Part shown: one piece after another, positions 23,190 to 32,812 of the stretch
How the letters are laid out: each line of letters opens with the position of its first letter
How positions within the stretch are numbered: position 1 is the stretch's first letter
Assembly (NCBI GenBank): GCA_905160935.1
Contig: CAJHZI010000203.1
Span: 936,001-1,000,000, forward strand
Length of the DNA stretch: 64,000 nucleotides
Direction of reading: 5' to 3'
Source of the DNA: Enchytraeus crypticus
Taxonomy: Eukaryota > Annelida > Clitellata > Enchytraeida > Enchytraeidae
Position numbers and translations under genes: made by a program
Notes under the pieces: model-generated
What the model was told of the DNA's origin: nothing
Seen by the model: the letters and a program-made list of their open reading frames with translations, nothing else
The model's database searches: none

Positions 23190-24622
23190 TTACTATACGT
23201 TAAAAATTATTTGTTAAGTGCCATGTTTGAGAAATCATCGGTAGGCCCCCTACACCGTAATAATAGAGTATTTTTATTTATTTTTAATTTATTGCTTTAT
23301 TTCAGGCATAACCTATACATGGATCTTACACACACAACAATGCAACAAGAACTGGAAAGCAAATAGGCTGTGCATAAATTGAGCTCTAAGCCAATTACTT
23401 AGAGAATTAGGCACATAAACTTATAATAAGCTCAGAACATCAAAACGCTTAACTAGTACATTATTGTTATCCATCAAGCACATTCTAAACTTTAATCTTT
23501 AATTAGAAAGGAGAGTATCAATACTAGGTAATCCGGTTTCTAGCAGCGCGGTGATTAAGCTGCTGTAACGAATATACATGTATAAAAAAAACGTTAAGTG
23601 AAAGCATAAACGATAACATGTAGTTAAGTGAAAGTATTGCCTACAAGATAACATGTACTCGAGATAACATTGTCATAAGTGTTTTACTCAGAAATCTTAT
23701 ATCAATCAGTATTAAGGAAGTTCAATCATATAACTAACAAAACGGCTTTAACGTATTGGTTTATTGAAAGCAAAAAATTCCGAAACTACCTCACTAAAAT
23801 CTCGAATAGGTTGCTTTCGATGCCTATAGAAGCTGTACGTATCATGGCGCTGGTAAATTATACTCAGAAACGTACATGTTATCATCTACACTAACAAACA
23901 AAATGAGAGAGACATAAGTAAAACCTAAACTCCATGCGGCAATACCGCAATGAGTATTTATTAGTTAGCAAAGTCAACTCAAGACTGAATTATATAAATT
24001 TCTTTTACATTGCTAAATACAGTAATACCGATGAGCTACATACAATTTATTAATTTATTAATTAATTCTCCATACAATTGATTATTTTCATATTAAGAAT
24101 TGCTCTAATGGCCAGACACTAGCGGACTGAAAATCAAAACAAAATGTAAAAAAATGTACAAATGTAAAAACATTTCTCAAATTATCAAATTAAAACGGCA
24201 GTTTACCATTGTTACTTATTACATCAACAGCACTAAAAAATAAGAACTATACATCAATACCGAAGTAATCAGTGTCTTTAGAAGAGGAAGTTAAATTACA
24301 TGAGAATATTTTCAAGAATAAAATTTATGACATATTGCCTGACTCAAGCCAGTGGAGCCTCGACTTTTGTGAATTTCGGGCTGAGAAAATAATATGATAA
24401 TCAGAAAATATATGCTGTTAAAGAAATCAAAATACTTCTAGTTTCACATATATCGGATAAAATAATAACTTAGAATTTCACTTATATACATATTGGTAAA
24501 TGTTACAGGTAATGTGTTTAGCCAGGGAATGTTTGAATTGCCTGGAAATTTCGGGCATTATACAAACCGCCTTACATTTCGTGGTCTATTCTAGACATAT
24601 TTGCATGTACTCTAGCAAGTTA
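23190..24622. other. Unassigned AT-rich DNA
   Basis: Two imperfect copies of GTTAAGTGAAAG(C/T)AT...GATAACATGTA lie at 23593-23655. Short frames at 23679 and 24500 show no motif. No gene supported. Confidence 0.4.
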
Positions 24623-24752
24623 AGCCAGTGGCATATTCGGCAAGATACTCAGCCGCGGATCAGTATGTGCGGGGTTCAAAAATTCAAATCCTCGGCTCGC
24701 CCGTCACTGATATCGATGTCGAGTGAGGAAATTGACGTTAACCTTAGCTTTA
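24623..24752 (+). mobile_element. SINE-A copy
   Basis: Contains GCCGCGGATCAGTATGTGCG, a duplicated TTCAAA before the box-B block, GTCACTGATATCG and the tail GAGTGAGGAAATTGACGTTA. Confidence 0.75.
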
Positions 24753-25087
24753 TTTTTTACTCGGACAACTTCTAAAATTAAAATATGCACCGCATTTTAT
24801 CGTCGCAGCAAACAGTCGCATTACATCATTTAGGTAAAAAAATAAAGCTATATATGTTTCTTTGGAAACGTAATTTACATGACATCTCAACTTGATTCAT
24901 AGATTCTCTACCTTTAGAATGCCGGTACGAGTAGCTATTCTCTGTGAATCATTACAATAACGATCCAGAATTATCCCCATTATGTGTCTTGAATCTCTGC
25001 GTCCCTAATCTACTAGTGGAACAGTGATATTGTAATCCGGTTTCTCTATGGTATATTTTAATTTATTTAACATAAAATCTATAAACT

Positions 25088-25208
25088 AAAGCTAAGGTTA
25101 ACGTCAGTTTCCTCATTCGAAGGCGATGTCAGTAGCAGGATTTGAATCCGACACAGACTGATCTGCGTTCGAGAACATGTATGTTACCGACGTCGCTACT
25201 GGCTCCAA
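25088..25208 (-). mobile_element. SINE-A copy, reverse
   Basis: Reverse complement carries GAGCCAGTAGCGACGTCGGT, GATTCAAATCC and the tail AATGAGGAAACTGACGTTAA. Diverged in the middle. Confidence 0.7.
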
Positions 25209-25294
25209 CCAATGTTACGTTTTATTGTGCATTCAGTTTACTGGGTCTGTGTATTCTTTGCGCTTTACGATGCGTTGAATGTTGGATAACATAT

Positions 25295-25625
25295 TCACTG
25301 CTTCCAATTCAAGAACAGGTTCCCGTCCGGCAGACATAGCTCTTGCAGTTGAAGCAGCTGAGTCGATGCCAGGAGATTAAGTACTGGTTCCACTATAGTA
25401 GACAGTTCTATCTTAACAACTTTGCATGTTTCATCAGAATCTGCAAACTGAACATTATCAGAAGCAACATTCGTCAACGCCGCAGTCTCCTTCAGGCGAT
25501 GTATTGCCGTCGAATATGAACGATGCAGACAAACTGGTCGGTGGATGAGGATGCTGGCGTCGAGAGGCTGTCGGGAAGAGATTGAAGGGCGGTGAAGAAA
25601 TCGACTTCAGTTATCATTCTAATAA
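25295..25625 (-). pseudogene. Broken protein-like segment, unknown
   Basis: Richer in GC than its surroundings. One minus-strand frame starts with ATG and reads MITEVDFFTALQSLPDSLST then PASSSTDQFVCIVHIRRQYI before a stop. The other frame continues to 25295 with KETAALTNVASDNVQFADSD, KVVKIELSTIVEPVLNLLAS and QELCLPDGNLFLNWKQ. A single frameshift near 25495 would join them into a polar, protein-like segment. No family recognised; it may be an old exon, a retrocopy piece or part of a transposon. Confidence 0.3.
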
Positions 25626-25694
25626 TTAATTCTTTGTAATTCATTCCTTTCTTAATGATTAATTATTTTTTTATAATAATTCTTTCTAGAATCT

Positions 25695-25795
25695 CTGAAC
25701 GTAAAGCTGTCGACCGGAGTCCAACGCGAGGATCTGAACCAAGAGCGAAGTGTATGGAGTCTGCTTTACACCGGAGAGACTTAACAAGCTGAGAA
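25695..25795 (-). mobile_element. tRNA-like SINE scrap
   Basis: Reverse complement shows CTTGGTTCAGATCCTCGCG, box-B-like, about 55 bases after AGCTTGTTAAGTCTCTC, a weak box A. Not foldable by eye into a full tRNA. The bases 25796-26535 hold nothing recognisable. Confidence 0.3.
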
Positions 25796-26535
25796 AACTT
25801 GAGCACAACTGGCCAATTTCTGGATTTATACATGTATGTTCACTCATATAAATGATAAGAATGTCTGGTAAAGCGCCCGACCGAACTCTACGTATTGCCG
25901 TTGAGTTGGAGCAGATCTGATCACAGATATTACAGCTAACTTATAAGATGTTTTAAACTCTGAGCTTTTATCGCTTCGAATTATGTGAGAAGTACATGGA
26001 AGTAGGAACACCCTTCCTGAATATGAGTGAATATAGAACACAAAATTTGGTTAGATGATCAATAAAATCTTATCTCTACTTCAAGGAAAATCCTAACTCT
26101 ACTTTAAATATAGGCCAACCAACTCACCACCAATTCGTAGATGCCCATTCGGTTTAGAAGATACACTCGAAAATGCATATCTACACAAATGATCTAATGC
26201 GATTATAATTATGCTACTACACTGTGTATCACGATATATTGGCTATTATTTTAATTTTGGCAGTTGTCCGAATCAGGTAATGTTCCAAGAATTGATCATA
26301 ACAATCTGCCGTGTGCATACACTAGGCTACATAGCTAAACCTGAAAATTTTAAATAATGACATTTCTAAACTTAAATTGGCACAACAAATTATAATATAT
26401 GGGTGTTTTGCAGTGAGAGATATCAAAAATCTCGGAGAAATTAAGGAATATTTCAAAATTTTCATTTCTTAGTTGATACTCTATACATTGTCACTTCATC
26501 CAATACATCCCATCTAGAAAGCAGAGTTATAAATT

Positions 26536-27696
26536 CTATGAAAATATGCCATTATTATTCAATCCTTTCCAATGCGAGAGGTAAAATTCTTCTTTCCTGA
26601 ATTGCTTATCTATTTTACTACCCAAACGTGGAAAATCGGAATAATATATCGCCATTCCATTCGCCAAAAAACCTGCCCACCAACTGTAAGTTCCAACTGA
26701 CATAATCGTGTGGTTACATGAAGCCAATATGGCCATATCTTGTTCAGCGGTATTGCCTGCGGAATAGGTTATGTTGACATAAGATGATGTGAAATTTTCA
26801 GGAAGTATGATATGATTTTGCACCCATTTACTATCTTCGGAAGTGACTATGAACTGTATGCGGCTATAATTAGTTAAATAGTACTTCATAGCGTGCTGAA
26901 AATAAGTAGCATTAGGGACAGTGTATCCATTAGAAATTTCTTTCTTACTAGAGACGATATCTCCTCTACGCACATGAACGCCCACTCTTATAAATTGGTT
27001 CTTCCAACCGGGCGGATGATTATTAGACAAAAAAGAGTTTACATGAAGGCGAACGTCATCCTTGAATGTGAAAAGCTTTCTTATTGTTGTTTCAATGTTT
27101 CTCGTGTACTTCCAACTTCCGTAGAATCCTCTCAGCATTATCGTCTTTGCATCAAAGGATGGATGACCAAGCTGACCTAGATCTTCAACTCTTGAATCGT
27201 ACACGCATGGTATGCTTTCATTAAAAACATAACAAGGGCAGAGCGATGTTTTCCTCATAATAGATGATAAGTTAAAAGCTTTCTCTACCGTGTGGACTTT
27301 TGGTAAATTTTCTATTACAAACGTTCTTCCAGTGAGGGCTGCAACGTAAATACCTGCAGTGATAGTGAACATTTGATTTCCTAGACGTCTACCATCTCTA
27401 AATCCACCGATAAATGTGACGAAATGATCCTTTCCGTTTTCTGGAATTGAGCTCCAAGATATATTCGTGTGCAAATTTGAATAAACTGTGACAAATTGAT
27501 TCTTGTTTGCAGCCGAATTCACAAATAAATCTATTTTTGTATCTCCCCTAGTATATAGACTTGAGACAGAAAAAGCATTTCTAGCTGAATAATACCAACT
27601 GCCAAACCAAACAGAAGAAGAAACAATTATGACGGCTAAGGTAATAGTCACATGGCGATGGCTTAGTGAAAATGTCTGAATGGCATTAGGAGCCAT
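26536..27696 (-). CDS. Alpha-1,2-fucosyltransferase (GT11), copy A
   Basis: Intact 386-residue protein. GT11 enzymes move fucose from GDP-fucose to galactose in alpha-1,2 linkage, in the Golgi lumen. Seen here: a short N-terminal tail, a membrane segment at about residues 16-33 (ITLAVIIVSSSVWFGSW) fitting a type II anchor, then the family block GGFRDGRRLGNQMF at 97-110, the GDP-fucose motif HVRRGD at 241-246, VTSEDSKW at 284-291, and the C-terminal block MAILASCNHTIMSVGTYSWW at 321-340. Several N-glycosylation sequons. Length fits animal GT11 proteins. The start is the first ATG and aligns with copy B's second ATG (MAPN). A GATTGATATTGTAG sequence ends 10 bases before the ATG and may be a 3' splice site of a 5'UTR intron. 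No other host gene nearby; copy B is 31 kb away on the other strand. The exact acceptor glycan cannot be read from sequence. Confidence 0.93.
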   Translation of the reverse strand: MAPNAIQTFSLSHRHVTITLAVIIVSSSVWFGSWYYSARNAFSVSSLYTRGDTKIDLFVNSAANKNQFVTVYSNLHTNISWSSIPENGKDHFVTFIGGFRDGRRLGNQMFTITAGIYVAALTGRTFVIENLPKVHTVEKAFNLSSIMRKTSLCPCYVFNESIPCVYDSRVEDLGQLGHPSFDAKTIMLRGFYGSWKYTRNIETTIRKLFTFKDDVRLHVNSFLSNNHPPGWKNQFIRVGVHVRRGDIVSSKKEISNGYTVPNATYFQHAMKYYLTNYSRIQFIVTSEDSKWVQNHIILPENFTSSYVNITYSAGNTAEQDMAILASCNHTIMSVGTYSWWAGFLANGMAIYYSDFPRLGSKIDKQFRKEEFYLSHWKGLNNNGIFS

Positions 27697-27706
27697 AATT
27701 GATCAT

Positions 27707-27720
27707 CTACAATATCAATC
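27707..27720 (-). promoter_or_regulatory. Putative 3' splice site before GT11 copy A
   Basis: Minus strand GATTGATATTGTAG ends 10 bases upstream of the ATG. Copy B has GATTGATATTTTAG at the matching place (58791-58804), ending 7 bases before its first ATG; sequence further upstream looks unrelated. The shared AG-ended block suggests a 5'UTR intron acceptor. Inference from two paralogues only. Confidence 0.4.
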
Positions 27721-28000
27721 ACTTATAAACTCTATGACGCACTTGGAAATTGAACCACCATACATAAGAACCTAATTGGTGCTTCTTAGCAATGACTGCC
27801 GAGGATTGTGTGTTTATTAAAGTGCATCACTTGACAGCATCTACAAAAATTAAAATATGACAAAAATTAATGAGAACTTTTCAAAAACAAATTCTTACCG
27901 GTAGCAATCGCTATTTTGAGTCTTGCATACAAATCATGTGCCATATTGACGAAAGCACACGGATAATATTTAACTATTACGCCTTCCTTGAGTTTGGAGG

Positions 28001-28420
28001 ATTAGGTTAGATTAGGGGGTTATCTACTAGAGCCGAATAAGACCCGAGTCATGGATTAAATGGGATCGGGGAAACTATGCAGGGACGTCACCAATATTAA
28101 TATACCTCCGTTTTTCTAATGCTCATATGGCACAGAGAATTAAGAAGTGTAGTAAAATTCATGAACCACCGAGAATCGAACCACGAATCTCTCAACTTGG
28201 CCTCGAGCGCGCTAAATATTGCGCTACAGTTCACACAGACACTACACTTCCCAATTTTAGGAAATGTTCCTTTCTTTTGAAAGGAACAAATTTATATAAA
28301 TACATATATCAACTCATCAAATGGGCCCCTGACAGACTTGTGTCCCTTCGATTCCATTTTAGGGATCCTGATAAAAATTTTCCTTCGGCTCTAGTAGCCA
28401 ACCCCCTAACCTAACCTAAT
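28001..28420. mobile_element. 420-bp TIR element
   Basis: Bases 28001-28037 and the reverse complement of 28384-28420 match at 34 of 37 positions (both start ATTAGGTTAG and end CTACTAGAGCCGAA). No target duplication is obvious and no transposase frame exists. A tRNA-like SINE in reverse sits in the middle. Confidence 0.8.
28130..28240 (-). mobile_element. tRNA-like SINE inside the TIR element
   Basis: Reverse complement reads GTAGCGCAATATTTAGCGCG (box-A-like), then CTCGAGG and, 28-30 bases later, GTGGTTCGATTCTCGGTGG (box-B-like). The order and sequence resemble a tRNA head. A genuine tRNA gene is unlikely because the arms do not all pair. Confidence 0.5.
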
Positions 28421-28507
28421 AAATATTATGATTGTTATTATTATAAATATTGCTATTATTATGATTGCTATTATTATTATTATTTATTTATTACCTACAT
28501 CGCCTCT

Positions 28508-28635
28508 GGCTGGAGCCAGTGGCGATGTCGGTAAGATATTCGACAGCGGATCAGTTTGTGCGGGCTTCAAATTCTGGGCTCTCCCGTCACTGACATCGCT
28601 TTAGAGTAAGGAAACTGACGTTAACATTAGCCCTT
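28508..28635 (+). mobile_element. SINE-A copy, near full length
   Basis: Starts CTGGCTGGAGCCAGTGGCGA, with GGATCAGTTTGTGCG, CTTCAAATTCTGGGC, GTCACTGACATCGC and the tail GTAAGGAAACTGACGTTAAC. The inverted pair GGCTGGAGCC at the start is also present in the 62718 copy. Preceded by (TTA)n-rich DNA at 28430-28490. Confidence 0.8.
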
Positions 28636-28734
28636 GCCTTACTATTATTATATAATATTTATATTTATATTTTTTAACGTCCTAAGTAAGAGGATTTTTT
28701 AATTTTTTTAATTTTGCTCTCCACTCCGAAATAT

Positions 28735-28935
28735 AGGCCAATGGCCTTTATTTCACCGCTCACGTTTTTCACCTAACGTACCACAGAAACAAACTGCATC
28801 AATGATAAAAGTTGCCACAGGAAGATTTCTCACGCAGATCACCGGTAATAGCAATAGTCCTCTTGCCTATCACATCAATGAAATCTGTGCCTGCTGAATT
28901 TATGGGTCCCATGGTCTCAACGGCTAAAGTTACAC
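28735..28935 (-). pseudogene. RLE-LINE C-terminal fragment, reverse
   Basis: The minus strand reads LAVETMGPINSAGTDFIDVI then GKRTIAITGDLREK, aligning with VAIETMGLMNPEGVDIINGI and RLIAEQTGDKRET near the end of the 30253-32661 protein. After a frameshift FLWQLLSLMQ follows, matching FLWQRLSMTLQ. A 5'-truncated, dead copy. Confidence 0.7.
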
Positions 28936-28984
28936 ATATGTGTATGCAAGTTAATTCGTTGTATTTTACGAAGGGGAAAACCGG

Positions 28985-29040
28985 GGATAGAAGCAAATGG
29001 AGACGTTATATACCATGGACCTGCCAGTAGGCAGTGCCAT
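28985..29040 (+). mobile_element. LINE-R 3'-end scrap
   Basis: Reads GGAGACGTTATATACCATGG, then ACCTGCCAGTAGGCAGTGCC, the very end of LINE-R. Confidence 0.6.
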
Positions 29041-29156
29041 TATGCAGTGTTCACTTTAGTGAGAGAGATACATTATAATGTAAGTATCGCGCAAAATATT
29101 CGTATTGCTTCTATTTTATAATCAAATGACCAAAATAAATCATCGTCAACATTTTC

Positions 29157-29203
29157 ATCATTATCATCCTCATCATTATCATCATCATCATCATCATCAT
29201 CAA

Positions 29204-29244
<41 letters not shown>

Positions 29245-29585
29245 ACATCATCATCATACTCATCATTATCAGCATCATCATCATCAACATCATCATCATC
29301 GTCATTATCATCATCATCATCTTCTTCCCTTCAAACCCATTTTAACTATGGTCGGTATACGAATGGATCTTCTCCAATCCTCTCACCCATATCATATCAT
29401 CCATCAGTCAATCCCTCATATGTCTTCTATTGGTTTTAGATAACTTTATAGAAATTTCTGCAGTCATTAACCGGATACCCTTTTGACGTTGGTTTGGATC
29501 CCGGTACTCTAGTTGCCTTCAACCTCACGTGCAGTCATCAGATGTTCTATTATTCAAGCACACTGGACACAACGCGAGGCACATA
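29157..29585 (-). mobile_element. Family C repeat with long (TCA)n array
   Basis: A (TCA)n array (29157-29320) runs into a body shared with 19193-19520 and ends at about 29585 with (reverse complement) CCTCGCGTTGTGTCCAGTGT, the family B/C-type 5' end. The poly-His and poly-Met frames over the array are artefacts. Sequence 29586-30000 is unassigned. Confidence 0.65.
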
Positions 29586-30009
29586 AAACAAATATGAAAC
29601 TGCATAAATGGAAATGCATATATAAATAAATGCAATTAATAAAACAGCATAAATTAAGTTTATTGTTACGAGAATCGGAGCTGAATTAACAGAAAACTTT
29701 AGATCACTTGTATCCCGCCCTAGAAAATTATTTGAACTAAGTTCGACTTCCTCACGTTCCTAGTTAAATAAGAGAAAGACTAGCAGTAACAGGAAATAAT
29801 AAAAACGTCGTACTTGAAGCATTATTTACTGCTCAAGATGTACTTGGGCTAAAGATTCGTGTGACTACTTTATCATGTTATGCCGCATTTAACGTGTAAT
29901 GAAGATGTAAGTTACTATAGGCATACGATGATAAAATGTGTAGTACCTGTCCATTATTGCATCATTATTATTAACCGTTAAACATACAAGGGGTGTAAAA
30001 GTGAGTTTA

Positions 30010-30132
30010 CGCACGAACGAACGAACGACAGACGGGTGGAGGCAGGTAGACAGGCAGACAGACAGGTAGGCAGGCAGGCAGGCAGACAGGCAGGTAGGTA
30101 GGTAGGTAGGTAGGTATGTAGGTAGGTAGGGA
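30010..30132. repeat. (GGCA)n / (GGTA)n tetranucleotide array
   Basis: GACAGGCA units grade into GGCAGGCA and then GGTAGGTA. Compound microsatellite. Confidence 0.9.
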
Positions 30133-30252
30133 AGGAGGGATGCAGGGCTTGCGACCTTTATATTAAGGCAAAAATAATAGCATAAGAATATAAAAAATAA
30201 TATAAAAATAATAAAAAGAATAATAATATAAATAATAATAATAATAATAATA

Positions 30253-32661
30253 GGTACTAGTGCTCCCACTGAGCCGGTAGTAGAAAGAATTAAAAGAGCT
30301 CATCATTCTCATGACTCCCGTGCCTCAGCAGTCAGGTCCAAAATGGAAGATGGAAATGTTTCGGCAGCTGTGCGCATCCTCTGTTCAGACGAAAGCCCAA
30401 CGCAATGCAGTTTAACCACTTTCAATATCCTGAAGGCCAAGCACCCACCCGCAGCTAGTAGCAGTATAATGGCACCCCTTCCGGACTCAATGGAGACGCC
30501 GCCCATTCAAGTCTCAGAGCAGGATGTTGTCAAAGCTGTACGTAGCTTTCCAGCAGGCTCAGCAGGTGGTCCTGATGGCCTTCGCCCTCAGCATCTTCTG
30601 GAGCTTGTGACTTGTAGAGAGTCGGCTGGGACATTTTTGACCGCTTTGACTTCTTTCGTGAATCTCCTTCTTAGAGGTGTTTGCCCCCCTGAGGTCCAAC
30701 CGGTGCTGTTTGGTGGTAAACTCTTCGCACTCAATAAGAAATCTGGCGGCATTCGCCCCATTGCAGTGGGTTACACTTGGCGTCGTTTAGCCGCTAAATG
30801 CGCAAATCGCTATGCAGTATCTGCTCTCAGCGAATACTTGAGCCCAATTCAACTTGGAGCTGGTATTCCAGGTGGCTGTGAGGCAGCTGTTCACGCTACT
30901 CGCCGTTTCGCTGAGTCAATGCCAGCTGATCACTTCGTGGTAAAGCTAGACTTCTGTAATGCTTTTAATTGCTTGAGTAGATCACGAATGCTCAGCGAAA
31001 TACATCACAGGATACCAGAGCTGTATAGTTTCTGCCATCTAGCTTACTCAAGCCCTTCGTGGTTGAAGTTCGGAGACTGGTGCATTGAGTCACAGGAAGG
31101 AGTCCAACAAGGGGATCCCTTAGGGCCCATGCTGTTTTGCTTGACTATTCACCCTCTCCTTACTTCTCTCTCTAGCGATCTCACGGTGGGATACCTAGAT
31201 GACATTACTCTAGGTGGTTGCGAGTCGTCGATTGCAAATGATGTACAGACTATCATCGACAGAGGCCAAGAATTTGGGCTTCAGTTGAATCGTACCAAGT
31301 GCGAAGTCATTTCATCAGTTTGCAAATCTCCGGGCAACTCAGTTTTGTCATCATTTGTGCCAATGTGCCTATCCCATAGTTCTCTACTCGGCGCGCCACT
31401 CTCTGGAGAAGAAGCTACTACCACCGCTTTATCCAGTCGCCTTGAAGACCTCAAACGTACAGCATCACGCTTGAAGTCGCTAGCCGCTCATGATGCTTTA
31501 ACAATCCTTCGCTTTTCTTTAAGTGCAACTAAACTTATGCACGTTCTGCGCTCTAGTCCGAGCTTCTCTAATCCTCGGCTTTTAGACTACGACGAGGCTC
31601 TTAGGCAATGCTTGTGCGCCGTTATCAATGCAGATTTGTCTGTTTTGCAGTGGCAGCAAGCCAGTCTACCGGTGAGCATGGGTGGTCTTGGAATTCGTCT
31701 TGTTTCCCATATCGCGCCTTCAGCCTTTTTGGCATCAGCGATGGGAACGAGGCAGTTGCAAGACGCCATCCTTCATAAGTGCTCCCTTTCTGCCGATAGT
31801 TCCATTGATGTTGCGTTGTCAGTTTGGTCCAAAAGCCTCACCTCCAGTGCTCCACCTTCTACCTCAGTCAGTAGCCAGAAATCATGGGACCGTCCTATAG
31901 GGGATCGGATTTATAACAGTCTGTTAGAATCCCAGTCCAATGCAGTAGACAGAGCACGACTCTTAGCTGTATCAACCAAAAGAAGCAGCGACTGGCTTCA
32001 CGCTCTCCCTGTTGCTTCTTGTGGGCTATTTTTAGACAATGAGGCGATTCGAGTAGCTGTTAGTTTCCGTTTAGGGGCGAAAACTTGCGAGCCTCACATG
32101 TGCCCCTGCGGTCATGAAGTCGACGCTTTAGGTCTCCACGGCCTCTCCTGCAAACGAAGCTCAGGTAGAATGTCTCGCCATCACTATTTAAATGACATAA
32201 TATGGCGAGCACTTTCGAGAGCAGGCATCCCTTCCTCTAAGGAGCCAAGTGGGTTGTCCAGATCAGACGGCAAGCGTCCGGACGGCATGACTTTAGTGCC
32301 CTGGTGCAACGGTAACTGTGCCGTTTGGGACGTCACGGTCATTGACACTATGGCAAACTCCTACCTGAATACGACTTCAGTCACAGCCGGTGGTGCTGCT
32401 GTTCATACCGCCTCTAGGAAGTTGGATAAATACCGTGATCTGTCCTTAGGATATGAAGTTGTTCCGGTGGCTATTGAAACCATGGGCCTGATGAATCCCG
32501 AAGGAGTTGACATTATTAATGGCATAGGCAGACTTATTGCAGAGCAAACCGGCGATAAGCGAGAGACATCTTTTCTTTGGCAAAGGCTTTCCATGACTTT
32601 GCAAAGATTTAATGCAGTCTGCTTCAACATTTCTTTTAAGCCGATTGATGTCCTCGAGTAG
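30253..32661 (+). CDS. Non-LTR reverse transcriptase with zinc knuckle and RLE motif (5' partial)
   Basis: Continuously open from the truncation point at 30253; the first Met is at 30343 (772 residues, numbering used here). RT domain about residues 40-330: motif A VVKLDFCNAFN with Asp203, VQQGDPLGPMLFCL at 254-267, and the catalytic YLDD at 284-287 (YADD in most LINEs). C-terminal: a zinc knuckle C587-P-C589 ... H599-GLS-C603, then GLSRSDGKRPDG with RPD at 645-647, and WDVTVID with Asp663 and Asp668. CCHC followed by RPD...D is the layout of the restriction-like endonuclease in R2, R4, NeSL and CRE clades, as opposed to an N-terminal AP endonuclease. The N-terminal DNA-binding part is missing. 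No stop or frameshift in 2.4 kb: by far the youngest LINE copy here. Clade placement is from motif layout; a phylogeny would settle it. Confidence 0.8.
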   Translation, partial: GTSAPTEPVVERIKRAHHSHDSRASAVRSKMEDGNVSAAVRILCSDESPTQCSLTTFNILKAKHPPAASSSIMAPLPDSMETPPIQVSEQDVVKAVRSFPAGSAGGPDGLRPQHLLELVTCRESAGTFLTALTSFVNLLLRGVCPPEVQPVLFGGKLFALNKKSGGIRPIAVGYTWRRLAAKCANRYAVSALSEYLSPIQLGAGIPGGCEAAVHATRRFAESMPADHFVVKLDFCNAFNCLSRSRMLSEIHHRIPELYSFCHLAYSSPSWLKFGDWCIESQEGVQQGDPLGPMLFCLTIHPLLTSLSSDLTVGYLDDITLGGCESSIANDVQTIIDRGQEFGLQLNRTKCEVISSVCKSPGNSVLSSFVPMCLSHSSLLGAPLSGEEATTTALSSRLEDLKRTASRLKSLAAHDALTILRFSLSATKLMHVLRSSPSFSNPRLLDYDEALRQCLCAVINADLSVLQWQQASLPVSMGGLGIRLVSHIAPSAFLASAMGTRQLQDAILHKCSLSADSSIDVALSVWSKSLTSSAPPSTSVSSQKSWDRPIGDRIYNSLLESQSNAVDRARLLAVSTKRSSDWLHALPVASCGLFLDNEAIRVAVSFRLGAKTCEPHMCPCGHEVDALGLHGLSCKRSSGRMSRHHYLNDIIWRALSRAGIPSSKEPSGLSRSDGKRPDGMTLVPWCNGNCAVWDVTVIDTMANSYLNTTSVTAGGAAVHTASRKLDKYRDLSLGYEVVPVAIETMGLMNPEGVDIINGIGRLIAEQTGDKRETSFLWQRLSMTLQRFNAVCFNISFKPIDVLE

Positions 32662-32735
32662 TCGGGCGGCGATTCAGCACGTATTGCTCGAATCGTTTCT
32701 ATCAAACCCCAGGTTCTTTACGCCGAGGTAAAAAA
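30253..32735 (+). mobile_element. 5'-truncated RLE-LINE (R2/R4/Dong-like) in (AAT)n
   Basis: The element begins abruptly at GGTACTAGTGCTCCCACTGA directly after an (ATA)n run (30160-30252). It ends with a short 3' untranslated region containing CGATTCAGCACGTATTG and GGTTCTTTACGCCGAGGTAA, and passes into (AAT)n from about 32736. Three other copies in the window (32813, 38055, 38183) also have (AAT)n on one or both sides. Established: the R4-clade element Dong of Bombyx inserts into TAA repeats, so the flanks suggest the same target preference. Confidence 0.8.
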
Positions 32736-32743
32736 AAATAATA

Positions 32744-32778
<35 letters not shown>

Positions 32779-32797
32779 TATTATTATTATTATTATA
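32736..32797. repeat. (AAT)n meeting (ATT)n, inverted junction
   Basis: An AAT array flips to its complement at about 32780, forming a perfect trinucleotide palindrome between two RLE-LINE copies. Confidence 0.9.
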
Positions 32798-32812
32798 CTA
32801 ATAGACACTTAA

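Noticed and set aside
28001..28020. Telomere-like TTAGGTTAGATTAGGGGG
   Set aside because: Only a few imperfect units, present as an inverted pair at the two ends of a 420-base element, so it is a terminal inverted repeat.
29105..29443. Poly-His (plus) and poly-Met (minus) frames
   Set aside because: Products of a (TCA)n microsatellite attached to a family C repeat; both strands open for the same trivial reason.
30343..32661. Host single-copy gene
   Set aside because: The protein has RT, zinc knuckle and endonuclease motifs, and truncated copies of its end occur at least four more times in the window.
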